From Mixophyes australis (Eukaryota > Chordata > Amphibia > Anura > Limnodynastidae): a stretch of DNA of 64,000 bases. Below the pieces are notes generated by a model. The model ran no database searches. It saw only the letters and a list, made by a program, of their open reading frames with translations, and was not told where the DNA came from. The position numbers and the translations under genes are program-made. The stretch is from positions 160,031,150 through 160,095,149 of the forward strand of contig JAVHZZ010000007.1 of NCBI GenBank assembly GCA_036250195.1, given 5' to 3'. Positions 1 to 12,400 of this stretch are shown in pieces (position 1 is the stretch's first letter; every line of letters begins with the position of its first letter).

Positions 1-819
1 TGCTTGCAACAGCACATGTCCCTCACCATAGCTTTCCTCGAGAGCCATGGTTAATACACTCAAGGAAATCCCAGGTGATTCCGCGCCAACGCAGGATCTT
101 CCTGGGACTCGTCATGGACACCAAACAACAGAAAGTGTTTCTGCCAGAAGAGAAAATCAGGTTGGTTCAGAGGATAACATCTCAGGTCTTGTCCTCTCCC
201 AGTCCTTCAATACACTTGTGCATGCGTCTCCAAGGAAAGAGGGTGGCCTCCTTCGAAATGGCCCCCTTCGGTCGTGCTTATTCCCGCTTTTAGTGGGACC
301 TCTTGACAAAAGGGTCGAGATCCCACCTACATTTGGATCGCCAGAAGATTTCTCTGTCTCCGGATGCGAGAAATTCGCTTCAGTGGTGGCTGATTCCGGA
401 TCACATGTCGGTGGGCAGGTCTTTTGCTCCATGGTTATGGATCATAGTCGCCACAGACACCAGCCTGAAAGGTTGGGGGGGCTGTATCCCTTCATCTCCG
501 GCTCCAAGGTCTTTGGTCAGTCCAGGAGTCCTCTCTATCCAGCAACACGTTAGAGTTGAAGGCAATCCTTTTGTCTCTTCGGGGGGCCCGAACCTTTCTT
601 CAGGGTCATCTACTCAGAGTTCAGTCTGACAATGCCACGACTGTGACATTGGTCAACAGACAAGGAGGAATGAGAAGAGCAGCTGCAATGCGGGTATTGG
701 CTCAGATATTCACTTGGGCGGAACAATATGTTCCAGCAATCTCGGCTGTGTTCATTCCAGGAATAAAGAACTGGGAGGCCGATTATTTCAGTCGCAATGC
801 GATGATGCCAGGGGAGTAG
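1..819 (+). pseudogene. DIRS reverse transcriptase C-terminus and RNase H, broken
   Basis: Frame from about 75 reads IPRQRRIFLGLVMD followed by KQQKVFLPEEKI, the conserved tail of DIRS reverse transcriptases. It then passes through other frames into an RNase H-like part: a WW pair near 385, ATDTSLKGWGG near 450 with a DxS catalytic-type Asp, and SDNATTVTLVNRQGG near 625, ending with NWEADYFSR and a stop at 817-819. Frame changes near 290 and 550 break the protein. In an active element this part copies the RNA template and removes RNA from the hybrid. Confidence 0.75.
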
Positions 820-1439
820 TCCCTCCATCCAGAAGCCTTTCAGTCTCTGGTTCAGAGGTGGGCTCTACCGGATATAGATATCATGGCCTCCATACACAAC
901 AGAAAGGTTCCCAGGTTTTGCGCAAGGGCAAGAGCCCCTTGCCAGTAGCAGCGGACGTAATGACCATGTCAGGGGACTTCAGGTTGGAATATCTGTTCCC
1001 CCCAATTCCCATGATTCCTCGAGTACTCAGACGAGTGACGCAGGACGGTCTGTCGGTAATTCTGATAGCAACGGCATGGCCGTGGCAAGTGTGGTACGCG
1101 TACATAATCTCTATGGCAGTAGGGCAAGAGCTTCGTCTTCCGCAATGACAAGATCTTCTTCTTCAGGGTCCTTTTTCATCACCAGGATTTACCCCGGCTG
1201 AATTTAACGGCATGGCTGTTGAAACCAAGCTCTGGAGGGCTAGGTAGGGGTTTTTCCCCCAGTGTAGGGAACACTCTGCTACAAGCTCGTAAGCCTGTTC
1301 GGCTCACATCTATCATCGCATTGGCGAGCCTACATCACAGGGTGTGACAATAGGTCTTGTCATACTTCCTCTTTTCCGACTTCTGGCCTTCAGGATGGTC
1401 TTGAGGCAGGTCTCCGCTTAGGTTCCTTAAAGGTATCTG

Positions 1440-2226
1440 CCCTGTCAGTTTCCTTCCACCTGAAGTTAGTAGATATGCCAGACATCAGGACGTTTCTTCA
1501 GGGGGTCTTACAGAGCCAGGTTACTTACACTCCTCCTACAGCACCTTGGGATCTTAACCTGGTGCTTGATATGCTTACAGGGCTTCCTTTAAATCCTTAC
1601 TTTTGGCAGATTAGGTCTCTAACATGCAAGGTGATGTTTCTCTTAGCTATTGCATCCGCTCGTAGAGTTTCAGAGTTGGATTTCTGTCCTGTCGACAACC
1701 ATAATTGGTGTTCCACGAGGACAGAGTGGTATTAAGAACTCTCCCTTCCTTTGTTCTGAAGGGTGTTCAGCTTTTAATTTAAACCAGCAAATTGTGGTTC
1801 CGGTCTTTCGGACAGCTTCTCAGTCTGATCAGGTGTATATGGTAATATATATGTGGTTAGGGCTTTCCGCATTTATGTTAAGAGAGCTTTCCAAAATTCG
1901 GAGTAACGATTTTCTGTTTGTCCTTTATTGATTCTCATAAGAGGCTGGCCAGCCTCTAAGTAGTGAATTGCGAGATGGATTAGGGCAACAATTACACAGG
2001 CTTACATCAGGGCTAACCATCCTGTGCAGAGGGATTTACGGACCATTCCACCAGGTCGGTGGGGGTGTCTTGGGCAGTGAGAAGTGGGGCTTCTGTGGAC
2101 CAACTGTGCAGAGCAGCCACCTGGTCTTCTGTCCATACTTTCACAAAATTCTATCAGATTAATGTGTTTGCATCTTCGGGTGCAAATTTTGCCCGTACTG
2201 CTCTACTTGCCGGGCTTTCAGAGTAG
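1440..2226 (+). pseudogene. DIRS tyrosine recombinase, frameshifted
   Basis: The start of the catalytic domain is visible at 1475-1700: PPTAPWDLNLVLDMLTGLP followed by FLLAIASARRVSEL, which carries the first catalytic Arg. After frame changes, a frame open from 2041 to the stop at 2224-2226 carries the H-x-x-R box (DHSTR, 2041-2055) and the nucleophile region HTFTKFYQ near 2140. So all catalytic-type residues (R, H-x-x-R, Y) survive, but in different frames. This enzyme would integrate circular DIRS cDNA without making target-site duplications. Confidence 0.75.
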
Positions 2227-2256
2227 TCCCACCCTTAGGGGCTGCTTTAGAACGTC

Positions 2257-2597
2257 CCCATGGTAAGCAGTGTCCCCCAGACTGGATGAAAGAGAAAAGA
2301 GGATTTTAGTACTTACGTTAAATCTGATTCTCTGATTCCGTCTGGGGGACACTGCGATCCCTCCCTTCTGCTTTTCCTCTGTATGCTCTTGGTTGATTGG
2401 CCTTTTCTCCTTATGGCTTTTTAATTAACTGAGAGGAAGAGGTGGGGGGGATTGTAGAGGGGAGGGGTCTGTCAGCAGTGACTAAAAGTTAACTAGCTAG
2501 GTGCCAACTCCGTGCTTCCCTCCACAACCCATGGTAGCAGTGTCCCCCAGACGGAATCGGAGGAACGGATTTAACGTAAGTACAAAAATCCTCTTTT
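2257..2597 (+). repeat. DIRS terminal repeat region with internal inverted copies
   Basis: A GCAGTGTCCCCCAGAC motif near the start and near the end of this stretch faces an inverted copy at about 2338. Flanking words such as TTAACGTAAGTAC and CCTCTTTT near 2570-2597 also recur inverted at about 2300-2325. This matches the inverted terminal repeat and internal complementary region of DIRS elements. The element end is placed near 2597, where the inverted similarity stops. Confidence 0.6.
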
Positions 2598-3346
2598 ACA
2601 ATTGAAGTGCTTAATACCACCGATATGGGTACATTAAACAGGCTGAAGTCTTGAGGCTCTTACCCACTCGGAGGATGACTGTGGTACCACTTCTGTATTT
2701 ATAGACAGAGGCCTTAAACCACTTCTGATGCCAATTAGTGCTAGGAGGATTAAAAAGGCATCAAAGTGTAGCATAATATGTGCTGCTTTAATAACAAATG
2801 GTTAAATAATGTATTAAAGACATTAGAATACAAATCTTTGAAGGAATCAGATCTGTGTTCCGTTGGGAGCGGCCAGCAGCCGTTGTCTCTGATCACCGGA
2901 TGTAATCGCAGAATGTTGCCTCACATCCGCCCTTAGCCGCAATGCTGATAGCCAGATAGAGTCGTTGAGTGGAATAACCTACCTACGTGTTTTGTAATCG
3001 CTCACGTTGTCATTGGATGGATGCAGACTGGTCGTTACATACAGCTCCCCCGCCTCCCAGATGTACTGTAATGTGCTATATAGGTTGCTCTGTCATGTAC
3101 AGCACATTATAGTGTATTATGGACACCATTCAGTCAGCACTGAAATCACTGACCAGTATTATTGCAAAAATAATTTCCATTTTGTGATGTGTATAGAGAG
3201 GTGGATGGATGGGGGGCTTTTCTCGTGTGACTGTCGTTCCCCTTTAAAAGCGGATGTATACCCTGAGTACTGCTCAGTACATCCGACTATAAGGAAGGTG
3301 AATGTAGATATGTCGGTCTCACATGGTGCAATCTTGTCATTTATAG
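2598..3346. other. Intron of PARP14-like gene A, no gene seen
   Basis: AT-rich sequence after the DIRS end. I looked for the first half of the third macrodomain (expected upstream of the exon at 3347) and did not find it. It probably lies before the window, on the far side of the DIRS insertion. A long open frame here (3007-3477) is mostly intron read-through. Confidence 0.5.
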
Positions 3347-3409
3347 GAGTTTCTAAAGCAATTCTGGAAGCAGCCGGACCGAACATCGTTGTAGCTGCCA
3401 ACACACTAG
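3347..3409 (+). CDS. parp14: PARP14-like gene A exon: macrodomain 3, central helix
   Basis: Acceptor TTTATAG and donor GTAAGA bound a 63-bp exon. With one base from the previous exon it reads [13 protein letters not shown], then IVVAANTLG. The [11 protein letters not shown] word is diagnostic of the middle of the third PARP14 macrodomain. It enters with two bases of a split Gly codon and leaves after the first base of the next codon. Macrodomain 3 binds ADP-ribose in the mammalian protein. The preceding exon, holding the first ADP-ribose loop, is not in the window. Confidence 0.85.
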
Positions 3410-6400
3410 GTAAGAATCTGGAGATCTTCTTCTTGTTTCCTCTCACATTTTGCATATGTTCCTCGTGTCCCTATTGAGTGCCAAGATCAGTGAAACCCAC
3501 AGTTGTCATTTGCTGAGTGTTATAACTTATTACACAACCTGAATGTAGAGAGAGCTGGAGGAGAAGGTGTCTTGTCAGCTCATCCCATGTATTCCTGATG
3601 TGTGAGGAGACGAGGGGATCTCTGGAAGAAAAGTCCAACATTTAACGTGAAAATAAAATATGTACCGTGGTAACAGCCCTTTATCCAGGGATCTCCTCCT
3701 GTGAAGCCACAAGCATCGTATAATATTATTATTGTGATAACCTCCTTTATATGATAAGAATCCCGGTGTCTGATCAGAGGTATCTATGTTTCTGATTGAG
3801 GGACCAGAGGAGAATATACTGTATAGAGTGGACCCAGAGAACCACAGAGGTTATATTATCCAGTCATGTAGATATGTGATGTGTACTGGCTGTTATCTAT
3901 CTATATATAAATACAGTTCAATTATTAATTAGTGGAAAAATGATTTCTGACTAAGTAGACAAACCCTAATAGAGGGTTGGAAGTTGCTCAGTCAATTTAT
4001 AGTTTCACAGCAGGTGCTTGAATGGATGGGGTTATCCAGAAAGGGAAACATAGAGGAAAATCCCCCAGCACTGCTATGGGGGGATTCAATTGGCCAAGTT
4101 ACTTGTGAAAGTAACGCAGCCCGCGCACTATTACCGATAGTACGGTAGTTTTAACGCAGATTTCTGTCCGTGGCTCTTAGAATTGTGAGCAAAAGCGTTG
4201 AAATTCCTGTACTAATGGTAATAATGCGTATTATTACCGTAGTAACGATACAGCACGGGCCGCGTTACTTTCATGCGGACAATTGAATTCCCCCCTATGA
4301 ACTAGTAAAAGAGCCGCTATCCTACCTGTACATAAAAATACTGAATTCTCAGTTACACACATTTGCAAATGTATGGTGACCCACACGCCCCATCAAGGTG
4401 CGTCTGCTAACGGGGTGGTCCTAACGCTAAACAATGAGAATCCCTAATAACGTTCATGTGTTTTTAAATTGAGAGCTAACTTACCAAGAGGTGCCCCAAA
4501 CTTGAAATTGTCTTGGCCTTGAAGGGTGGTCAGGAAGCGATGGATCTGGTTACAGGTAGAGTGCACCTGTTAGGGAAGAATGAACTCACTGCTCCCATTA
4601 TATTGTAAGAAACGCGTCTTGTATAAATATACTATAGGTGTTCACTTAGGATATAATTCCGTCGGAGGGTCCTCGGATAACTTTAGGGCAGTGACATCAA
4701 AGGGAATTCCCCTAATGGCCAGAACCGGTATTTCTGCTGCCACTATCTCCTTTTCCAGCAATTAACTGTGTCCCCTCAGGGAATGACGGTCAGGATATAT
4801 CTAGTGGTAGAAATAGGGTGATGTTGGAGATCAGGATAGTAGTTTGTTATAAGTGAAGCAGCTGCGCAGGTCCAGAATGAGGACACTGAGTAGAAAGAGT
4901 CTCAGCGAGTAGACAGAGGTGCAGATAATATTGTTTATTAATATGTACCTGTTTTCCCAGGCTCCCAGCCCCACAAGGGTTATATTATCACCCCACCTGG
5001 AAACCTTGTGCAGCATAACACACAGTGTAAATGGATCCTTCATGTGGTGGGTCCAAAGCAACCAGCAGACATCAAGAAAAATGTCCTGGATTCTCTGCAG
5101 GAATGTGAGAAGAATCAGGTGGTCTCGGTGGCCTTCCCTGCTCTGGGAACAGGTATAATGTGTGCCGGAGCGATTATCAGCTGTTAGGGTGAGGTCACAT
5201 GGCAGCCCAGCGGGTGTAAGAGCTCAGTGTAACACTGCCCCCCTCCCACATGAGGACATTGTATGCAGCGTCTCCAGAGTACAAGCCCTGCCGGGTAACA
5301 CCATCATTGGGGTGGTTACAGACCTCCCCTGTGCTAAGGGAGGGTTGGATTTTCTCCACTCTTGGATAACACCAATATATAGATAGATATATATATATAT
5401 ATCAGATCTGGGCAACCCACCTGTGTAAGGCAGTGATTGGCTGAGCTCATTTGGAGGGTGCGACATAGGCCCAGATATTACCCTCCTTGCATTGGACATA
5501 GGGTAGTCTTCTTTTTCTCACTTCCCCCCTAAAATTTAAGGGCTGCCCTCTTTATTTTCAATCCACAATTTCCTGGCAATGCAGCTGGGATCTTACCTGG
5601 TGGTCAGATTCATATATATGAATCAATGTCTTTTACATGGAGTTTAATATAAGTAGATTTGATAAGGGTATGGCAGCCTCAGAGTATTTGCTATTCAACT
5701 CCTGCTCGTCCAGAATGTAGAAGTGGGGGGAATGGAACACTTAGTAGCCAATCAGATTATCATAATCTCACATCAGCACAAAGTATTTCAGGAGATGAGT
5801 GTGCTGAACTTTTGGGGGCAGTGACTTGTCCACTCGTGTTATTGTGGCAATGAGGACAAGGCTGCATGTGACAGTGGTCCGCACATGTATGTGTAGTATT
5901 ATATTAAGTGCAGTATCTACCAGACACGTTGACCAATAACGGATACTGCACCATATAAAATCCAATTGGCCACTCAGACGACCTCAACTACCGACACTGT
6001 GTCCCTCGCTCTCGATTTTTCAACAATTGTTAATATTACAAAATAATTATTATACTGATACAGGCATTTTTGTTGCATTTAACTTAAATAAAATGGAATA
6101 TTATATGTCCTCTACTCTCGATACTCTCATTTCTCCCCTTTCCTCCCAGGCCTGCCCCAACCTGGCGGTCTCCCTCTACAACTACACCCTAATCTCTGCT
6201 CTCGATGCGGTCGCCCCTGCCCACTCTGTCAACCCCCGCTGCTCCAAACCACAACCCTGGCACTCCAAATTTACGCACTTCCTCCAAAAATGCTCCCGTA
6301 CGGCTGAACGACACTGGAGAAAATCCCGCTCCCTGGCTGATTTTCATCATTTTAAGTTCATCCTCTCTTCCTATAGCTCCGCCCTCTCTCTTGCCAAACA

Positions 6401-9400
6401 ATCTTTCTTTAAATCCCTCATCTCCTCCCAGTCCTCTAACCCCCCGCCGCCTCTTCGCCACCTTCAACACTCTCTTGCCCCCCCCTCTCCCCTCCTCCCT
6501 GACCACCACTGCCTCCTTCTTCTCCTCTAAAATCGAGGCCATCCAACTCGAAATCTCCCCACTCTTCCTTCCTCTCCTCCTAGCCACCAATCCCTTTTCT
6601 CCTTCCGCCCCACTACGGGTGAAGAAGTCCAATTTCTCATTTCATCCTCCCCCCTGTCTACCTGTCCCCTGGACCCCATCCCTTCCCACCTCCTTTGCTC
6701 CTTTTCCCCCGCCACCTGCTCCCACCTCGCCCACCTCTTTAATCAGTCCCTCTCCACCGGCATCTTCCTCTCCTCCTTCAAACATGCTCTTGTATCGCCC
6801 ATTCTTAAGAAAACTAATCTTGACCCCACTTCTCTCTCCAACTGTCACCCCATTTCTCTTCTCCCCTTTGCCTCCAAAATACTTGAGAGGCTTGTTTGCA
6901 ACCACCTCTCCAGCTACCTCTCTGAAAACTCCCTCCTTGATCCTCTCCAGTCTGGCTTCCGCCCCCTCCACTCCACTGAAACTGCCCTGGCTATAGTTAC
7001 CAACGATCTCCTCTCTGATAAAGCTAGGGGCCACTTCTCCCTTATCATTCTCTTGAATCTCTCAGCGGCCTTTGACACCGTTGACCACCCACTCCTGCTC
7101 CACACCCCTCAGTCCTTTGGCTTCTCCGTCTCCGTCCTGTCCTGGTTCACCACTTACCTTGCTGACCGTTCCTTCTCTGTCACCACCTCTGGGTTTCTCT
7201 CCCCCCCCTTCTCCCTTCCAGTTGGGGTCCCCCAGGGCTCTGTTCTCGGACCCCTACTGTTCTCTCTTTACACCTCTTCCCTGGGTGAACTCATCAGCTC
7301 TTTTGGTCTCAAGTACCACCTTTATGCGGATGACACCCAACTCTACCTTTCCTCTCCTTATCTCTCTCTCCCTCCTCTCCAGGGTGTCCGCTTGCCTCTC
7401 TGCCATCTTCCCCTGGATGTCCTCTAGATTTCTCAAACTTAATCTCGCTAAAACCGAACTCATTGTCTTTCCTCCCGCTCAATCCCCCTCCCCTTCCGAT
7501 TTTTCTATCACTGTTCACAACTCCTCTATTTTCCCTGTTCCTCAACTTCGCTGCCTCGGTGTCATCCTTGACTCCTCTCTCTCTCCTTTGCCCCTCACAT
7601 TCTCTCTCTCGCTAAATCCTGCCACTTCCAGCTGCGCAACATCGCACGCATTCGGCCCTTCCTCTCCCAAGATGCCACTAAAGCTCTTGTCCACTCTCTT
7701 ATTATCTCCCGCTTGGGACTACTGCAACCTCCTCCTTACTGAGCTCCCCCACTCTCATCTCGCTCCCCATCGCTCCGTACTCAATGCAGCCGCTCGGCTC
7801 ATCTTCCTTTCTCGCCGCTCCTCTTCTGTCTCCCCCTTTACCAAACCCTTCACTGGCTCCCCATCCCCTACAGAATCGTGTTCAAGCTCCTCACACTTTT
7901 ATTCAAGGCCCTCGCCAACTCCACTGCTCCCTACATCTCCAACCTCATCTCCATTCACGCTCCATCCTGCCCTCTGCGTTCGGCCAATGACCGTCGCCTC
8001 TCTTCCCCCCTGATTACCTCCTCCCACACTCGCATCCAAGACTTCTCCCGTGCTGCCCCCTCCACTGGAACCAGCTCCCCCGCTCCATCAGAACATCCCC
8101 CAACTTGTCCAGCTTCAAACCGGCCTTAAAAACCCACCTTTTCTTAAAAGCCTTCCAGTCTCCCACTTAACTGCCCTCCTTCCAGTCTCCCACTTACCTC
8201 CCTTCTTGTCATTCTCCTCTCCCCCCTCTTCCCCCTTCCCTGTCTCAGGCTCCGTTCTCCCCCTTTCCTACTCCTACCCTTGCGTCTCTGTCCGTCCTAC
8301 CCTCCCCTTAGATTGTACGCTCCTCCGAGCAGGGCCTCCTCTCCTTCTGTTCTCTACCACTTATAACTCTGCTCTCCAGCTCCTTGTCTCCTCCGTGAGG
8401 TCCTTCTGCCCTTCTACCCCTCTCTCTACCCCGCTGGGGCTCTCACCTCTCATCTGGCTGTACTTTGAGCTTCCGAGTTACTGTGCTTTTTCTTAACCGT
8501 ACCGTGCTGTCCCAGCCTGTACTGTGATTCTGTCTGTTCCTGTTCCACACTATGATTGGCCAGTTTAAGTAAGGCAGGGAGAGCTGACCCTCCCTGCTGG
8601 TTATAGTGTTCTGTGTGCTACACATTTCGCTGACCTGTAATTTTTTCTTCTGTGGATACTTTGCTACTTGACCTGATTCTCCGTTGTGACCCCTGGCTTT
8701 GTTTCTGGACCCTGCTTGCTCGCTGCCAGCCCTGACCCTTTGGTCTGTCACTGACTACTCTACCTGCTACGGACTCCTGACCCCGGCCTGCTTCTGACCA
8801 CCTGCTCCAGTCTTGGCTTCCGCCTCCTATTCCAGCTGCGCTACGGCCGCCATAGATAAACTTTTACTACGCTAGAGCTTAAGACCTGGGGCATCCAGGC
8901 GCCTGCGAGCACATAAAGCTCTACGGGAAGGGCGGCTGCTAAAGGTGAAGACCTCTGTCATCTGTTCTAAAAGTTTATCTTGGTAGCCGTTGCAGTATCT
9001 CTGTAATTCCATGTTTTATCCTACTATATGGATAACATTCGCTGCTGTAAATAGCATTATAGAATATTCCTCTTGTTTCTAGCAGTAATTAGTGTCTGGG
9101 TGTCTGATTGTTTCTGTCTCATTGACTCAGGTGCAGGGGGATTATCTGCTGCAGTTGTGGCTGATACAATTCTGGACTCTGTGGTGGATTTTGTTACCTC
9201 CAAATCGGTGAAGTCGGTTCAGACGGTGAAAGTGGTTATTTTCCAGCAGAATATGTTGAATGATTTCTATGTGAGCATGAAGAAGAAAGAAGGAACTGCC
9301 TTGTCTCAGCCCAAATCCTTCTTCTCTAAACTAGCCGGTGAGTATCATAGATGATAATGTAATGAACGTGGGTCAGTAATGTAGCCCACCCACATTCAGG

Positions 9401-12400
9401 ACATTAGGACAGGGTTAAGAGAAGCTTTAGATTAATGAAAATAGGGATATATGTATGTATTAAAGCAGAAGTGGGACCCAGTAAGGATGTGATCAAATAT
9501 TACACAGTAGATGCAACTGATCCTCTGCGCTCACCTCTCTCAGTATAAGAGAGAACACGGACATCTTACATAAAGGTTCATTACAATCAGTCTAATAAGA
9601 ACAGGGAATGTTACATCCATATAACTGTAACACATGCTGAGCTGGACACCTCGCCCCAATGTCTTCCCCGGTACCTACACTCGGCTAAGCCTCAGCACCA
9701 TTATTGCTACAAATGAGATGAGATTTGTGATTAGTTCTGGAGGTCATAATACCGGGGCCCAGAAATGCTACTTTGTTTAGGGCCACAAAGTAACCAACAA
9801 TACTCCGCCGATCAATCACGTTGCTGCTAAACCTATTTATTTTATTTACAAATGACAAGAGTCCGGTTTCTCCCCAACATCCAGAATAGAATGGTCTGTG
9901 TGGTAAATAAGACTACGGTACATTGTTATGTTACAGACTGACAGAGATGCAATCACTACACAGTGTAACTCTCACATAAATACTACAATATCGCTGTGTG
10001 GATAATGTCCGTCCACTTTCTTACAGTCCTTTACTAACTGCACAGAGATGGTGTAAAATGTAAAAATCCTGTATAAAAAAAATTCACTTTGTGATATTTC
10101 TTTCTGTGATTACAGATTTCTTTGTTTCTCCGAAACCTAAAAAGCCGACTCAGAAGCTGACGGCCTTTCAGCTGGAGGATAATATCCAGCCAGTGACTTT
10201 CAGTTTCTGCGCTGAAGAGAAGAAAGATGTGGACCGGATGAAGAGATGGCTCCAGGATCAGATAGAATATGAGCAGGCTGAGAAGGTTATCACTGAGGAA
10301 TGGATCTCAGAACTGGAAATATCCGAGATGCAGAAAATATCAGATCTCCAGAAAAAGTTCCAGGTCTCTGTTGCTTACAAACCGCCCGACCCCTCCATTC
10401 GTATTTCCGGCCTCACTAGAGACGTCATGGATGTGTCTGGTGAAATCCAAACCATTATAAACCGTGTAAGGGACAGGAAAACCAGGGAGAGGGCGGCGGA
10501 GCTCACCGGGAATCTGGTGCAGTGGAAATACGAATGTGGATCTAACGTGGTTCCGTTTGACATCATAGCAAACCTGGAACTGGAGGAGGCAAAAGCTGGA
10601 GACAAAAAGCACATAACAGTCCAGTCCCAAGGAAAGGAGTTCACAGTCAACTTACAGACAGTAACTGCTAAAGACAAACAAGGGAACCGAGTGCAGATCG
10701 AACGAGTCTTGAAACACGGTAATGTCACTTTATGTTTCCTTTCTGAGTTTTTTCTGATTGTTGGTTTATTGTGTCCTTCATATAAAGATTCCTGGGTTTC
10801 TGATGGCCACACACAGTGCATGACAATGAATGTACTTAAATGACCTTGACGGGTTAATATGCAAAAGCCAATCACTGCGGGTGTTCCTTGCTCTAGTCAA
10901 GCTGCTCTGATTGGCTAATCACATATTGGCTCCATCATTCATTGGTGCTGCAGCTCTACAAGTTCTGTTATGGTTTTTATTTCTAGTCAGAAGATCCCTG
11001 TAGATTTAGGAGTTTTGGGTGTCTGTCTTTGTTCCCCCTCAGGTATTGTTGTGGAACTAAATGTGGTCCTTGGCAGCCCTAATACTATTACCCTGGCACC
11101 GCCACACCAGGGGTGCCCTGATCCGTTTCCCTATTCAGCAAGGAGCTGGTTATCCCTGCAGATTTCCCCACGCGGCGGGCGCCCTCCTATAGTGTGATCT
11201 ATCTAGCCTGGCATAGGCGCTCTTTGTTCCCCGGCTTTAGCAGTAACTGCCCCAGGCTGCAGGCGCCCTGCTATAGTGTGATCTATCTAGGCTGGCATAG
11301 GCGCTCTTTGTTCCCCGGCTTTAGCAGTAACTGCCCCAGGCTGCAGGCGCCCTCCTATAGTGTGATCTATCTAGGCTGGCATAGGCGCTCTTTGTTCCCC
11401 GGCTTTAGCAGTAACTGCCCCAGGCTGCAGGCGCCCTGCTATAGTGTGATCTGTCTAGCCTGGCATAGGCGCTCTTTGTTCCCCGGCTTTAGCAGTAACT
11501 TCCCCAGGCTGCGGGCGCCCTGCTATAGTGTGATCTGTCTAGCCTGGCATAGGCGCTCTTTGTTCCCCGGCTTTAGCAGTAACTGCCCCAGGCTGCGGGC
11601 GCCCTGCTATAGTGTGATCTGTCTAGCCTGGCACAGGCGCTCTTTGTTCCCCGGCTTTAGCAGTAACTGCCCCAGGCTGCGGGCGCCCTCCTATAGTGTG
11701 ATCTATCTAGCCTGGCATAGGCGCTCTTTGTTCCCCGGCTTTAGCAGTAACTGCCCCAGGCTGCAGGCGCCCTCCTATAGTGTGATCTATCTAGGCTGGC
11801 ATAGGCGCTCTTTGTTCCCCGGCTTTAGCAGTAACTGCCCCAGGCTGCAGGCGCCCTCCTATAGTGTGATCTATCTAGGCTGGCATAGGCGCTCTTTGTT
11901 CCCCGGCTTTAGCAGTAACTGCCCCAGGCTGCAGGCGCCCTGCTATAGTGTGATCTATCTAGGCTGGCATAGGCGCTCTTTGTTCCCCGGCTTTAGCAGT
12001 AACTTACCCAGGCTGCGGGCGCCCTGCTATAGTGTGATCTATCTAGCCTGGCATAGGCGCTCTTTGTTCCCCGGCTTTAGCAGTAACTGCCCCAGGCTGC
12101 AGACGCCCTCCTATAGTGTGATCTATCTAGGCTGGCATAGGCGCTCTTTGTTCCCCGGCTTTAGCAGTAACTGCCCCATGCGGCGGGCGCCCTCCTATAG
12201 TGTGATCTATCTAGGCTGGCATAGGCGCTCTTTGTTCCCCGGCTGTAGCAGTAACTGCCCCAGGCTGCAGGCGCCCTCCTATAGTGTGATCTGTCTAGCC
12301 TGGCATAGGCGCTCTTTGTTCCCCGGCTTTAGCAGTAACTGCCCCATGCGGCGGGCGCCCTCCTATAGTGTGATCTATCTAGGCTGGCATAGGCGCTCTT

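Larger units (their letters stand above)
1..2597 (+). mobile_element. DIRS-type tyrosine-recombinase retrotransposon remnant (3' half)
   Basis: The stretch reads in order as the end of a DIRS reverse transcriptase, a DIRS RNase H, a tyrosine recombinase, then a short non-coding end with inverted terminal-type repeats. The order RT-RNase H-YR and the lack of an integrase identify the DIRS order. Several stops and frameshifts make it non-autonomous as written. The 5' part lies outside the window. The motif GCAGTGTCCCCCAGAC occurs at about 2265 and 2536 and inverted at about 2338, as expected for the split terminal repeats of DIRS elements. Family assignment is by motif recognition only. Confidence 0.8.

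Noticed and set aside
3007..3477. 156-codon open frame as a gene
   Set aside because: Only 3347-3409 within it shows homology and it is bounded by splice sites; the rest is intron.
6189..7105. Several minus-strand Gly/Glu/Arg-rich frames
   Set aside because: Shadow of the C+T-rich coding strand of the CR1/L2-group LINE.
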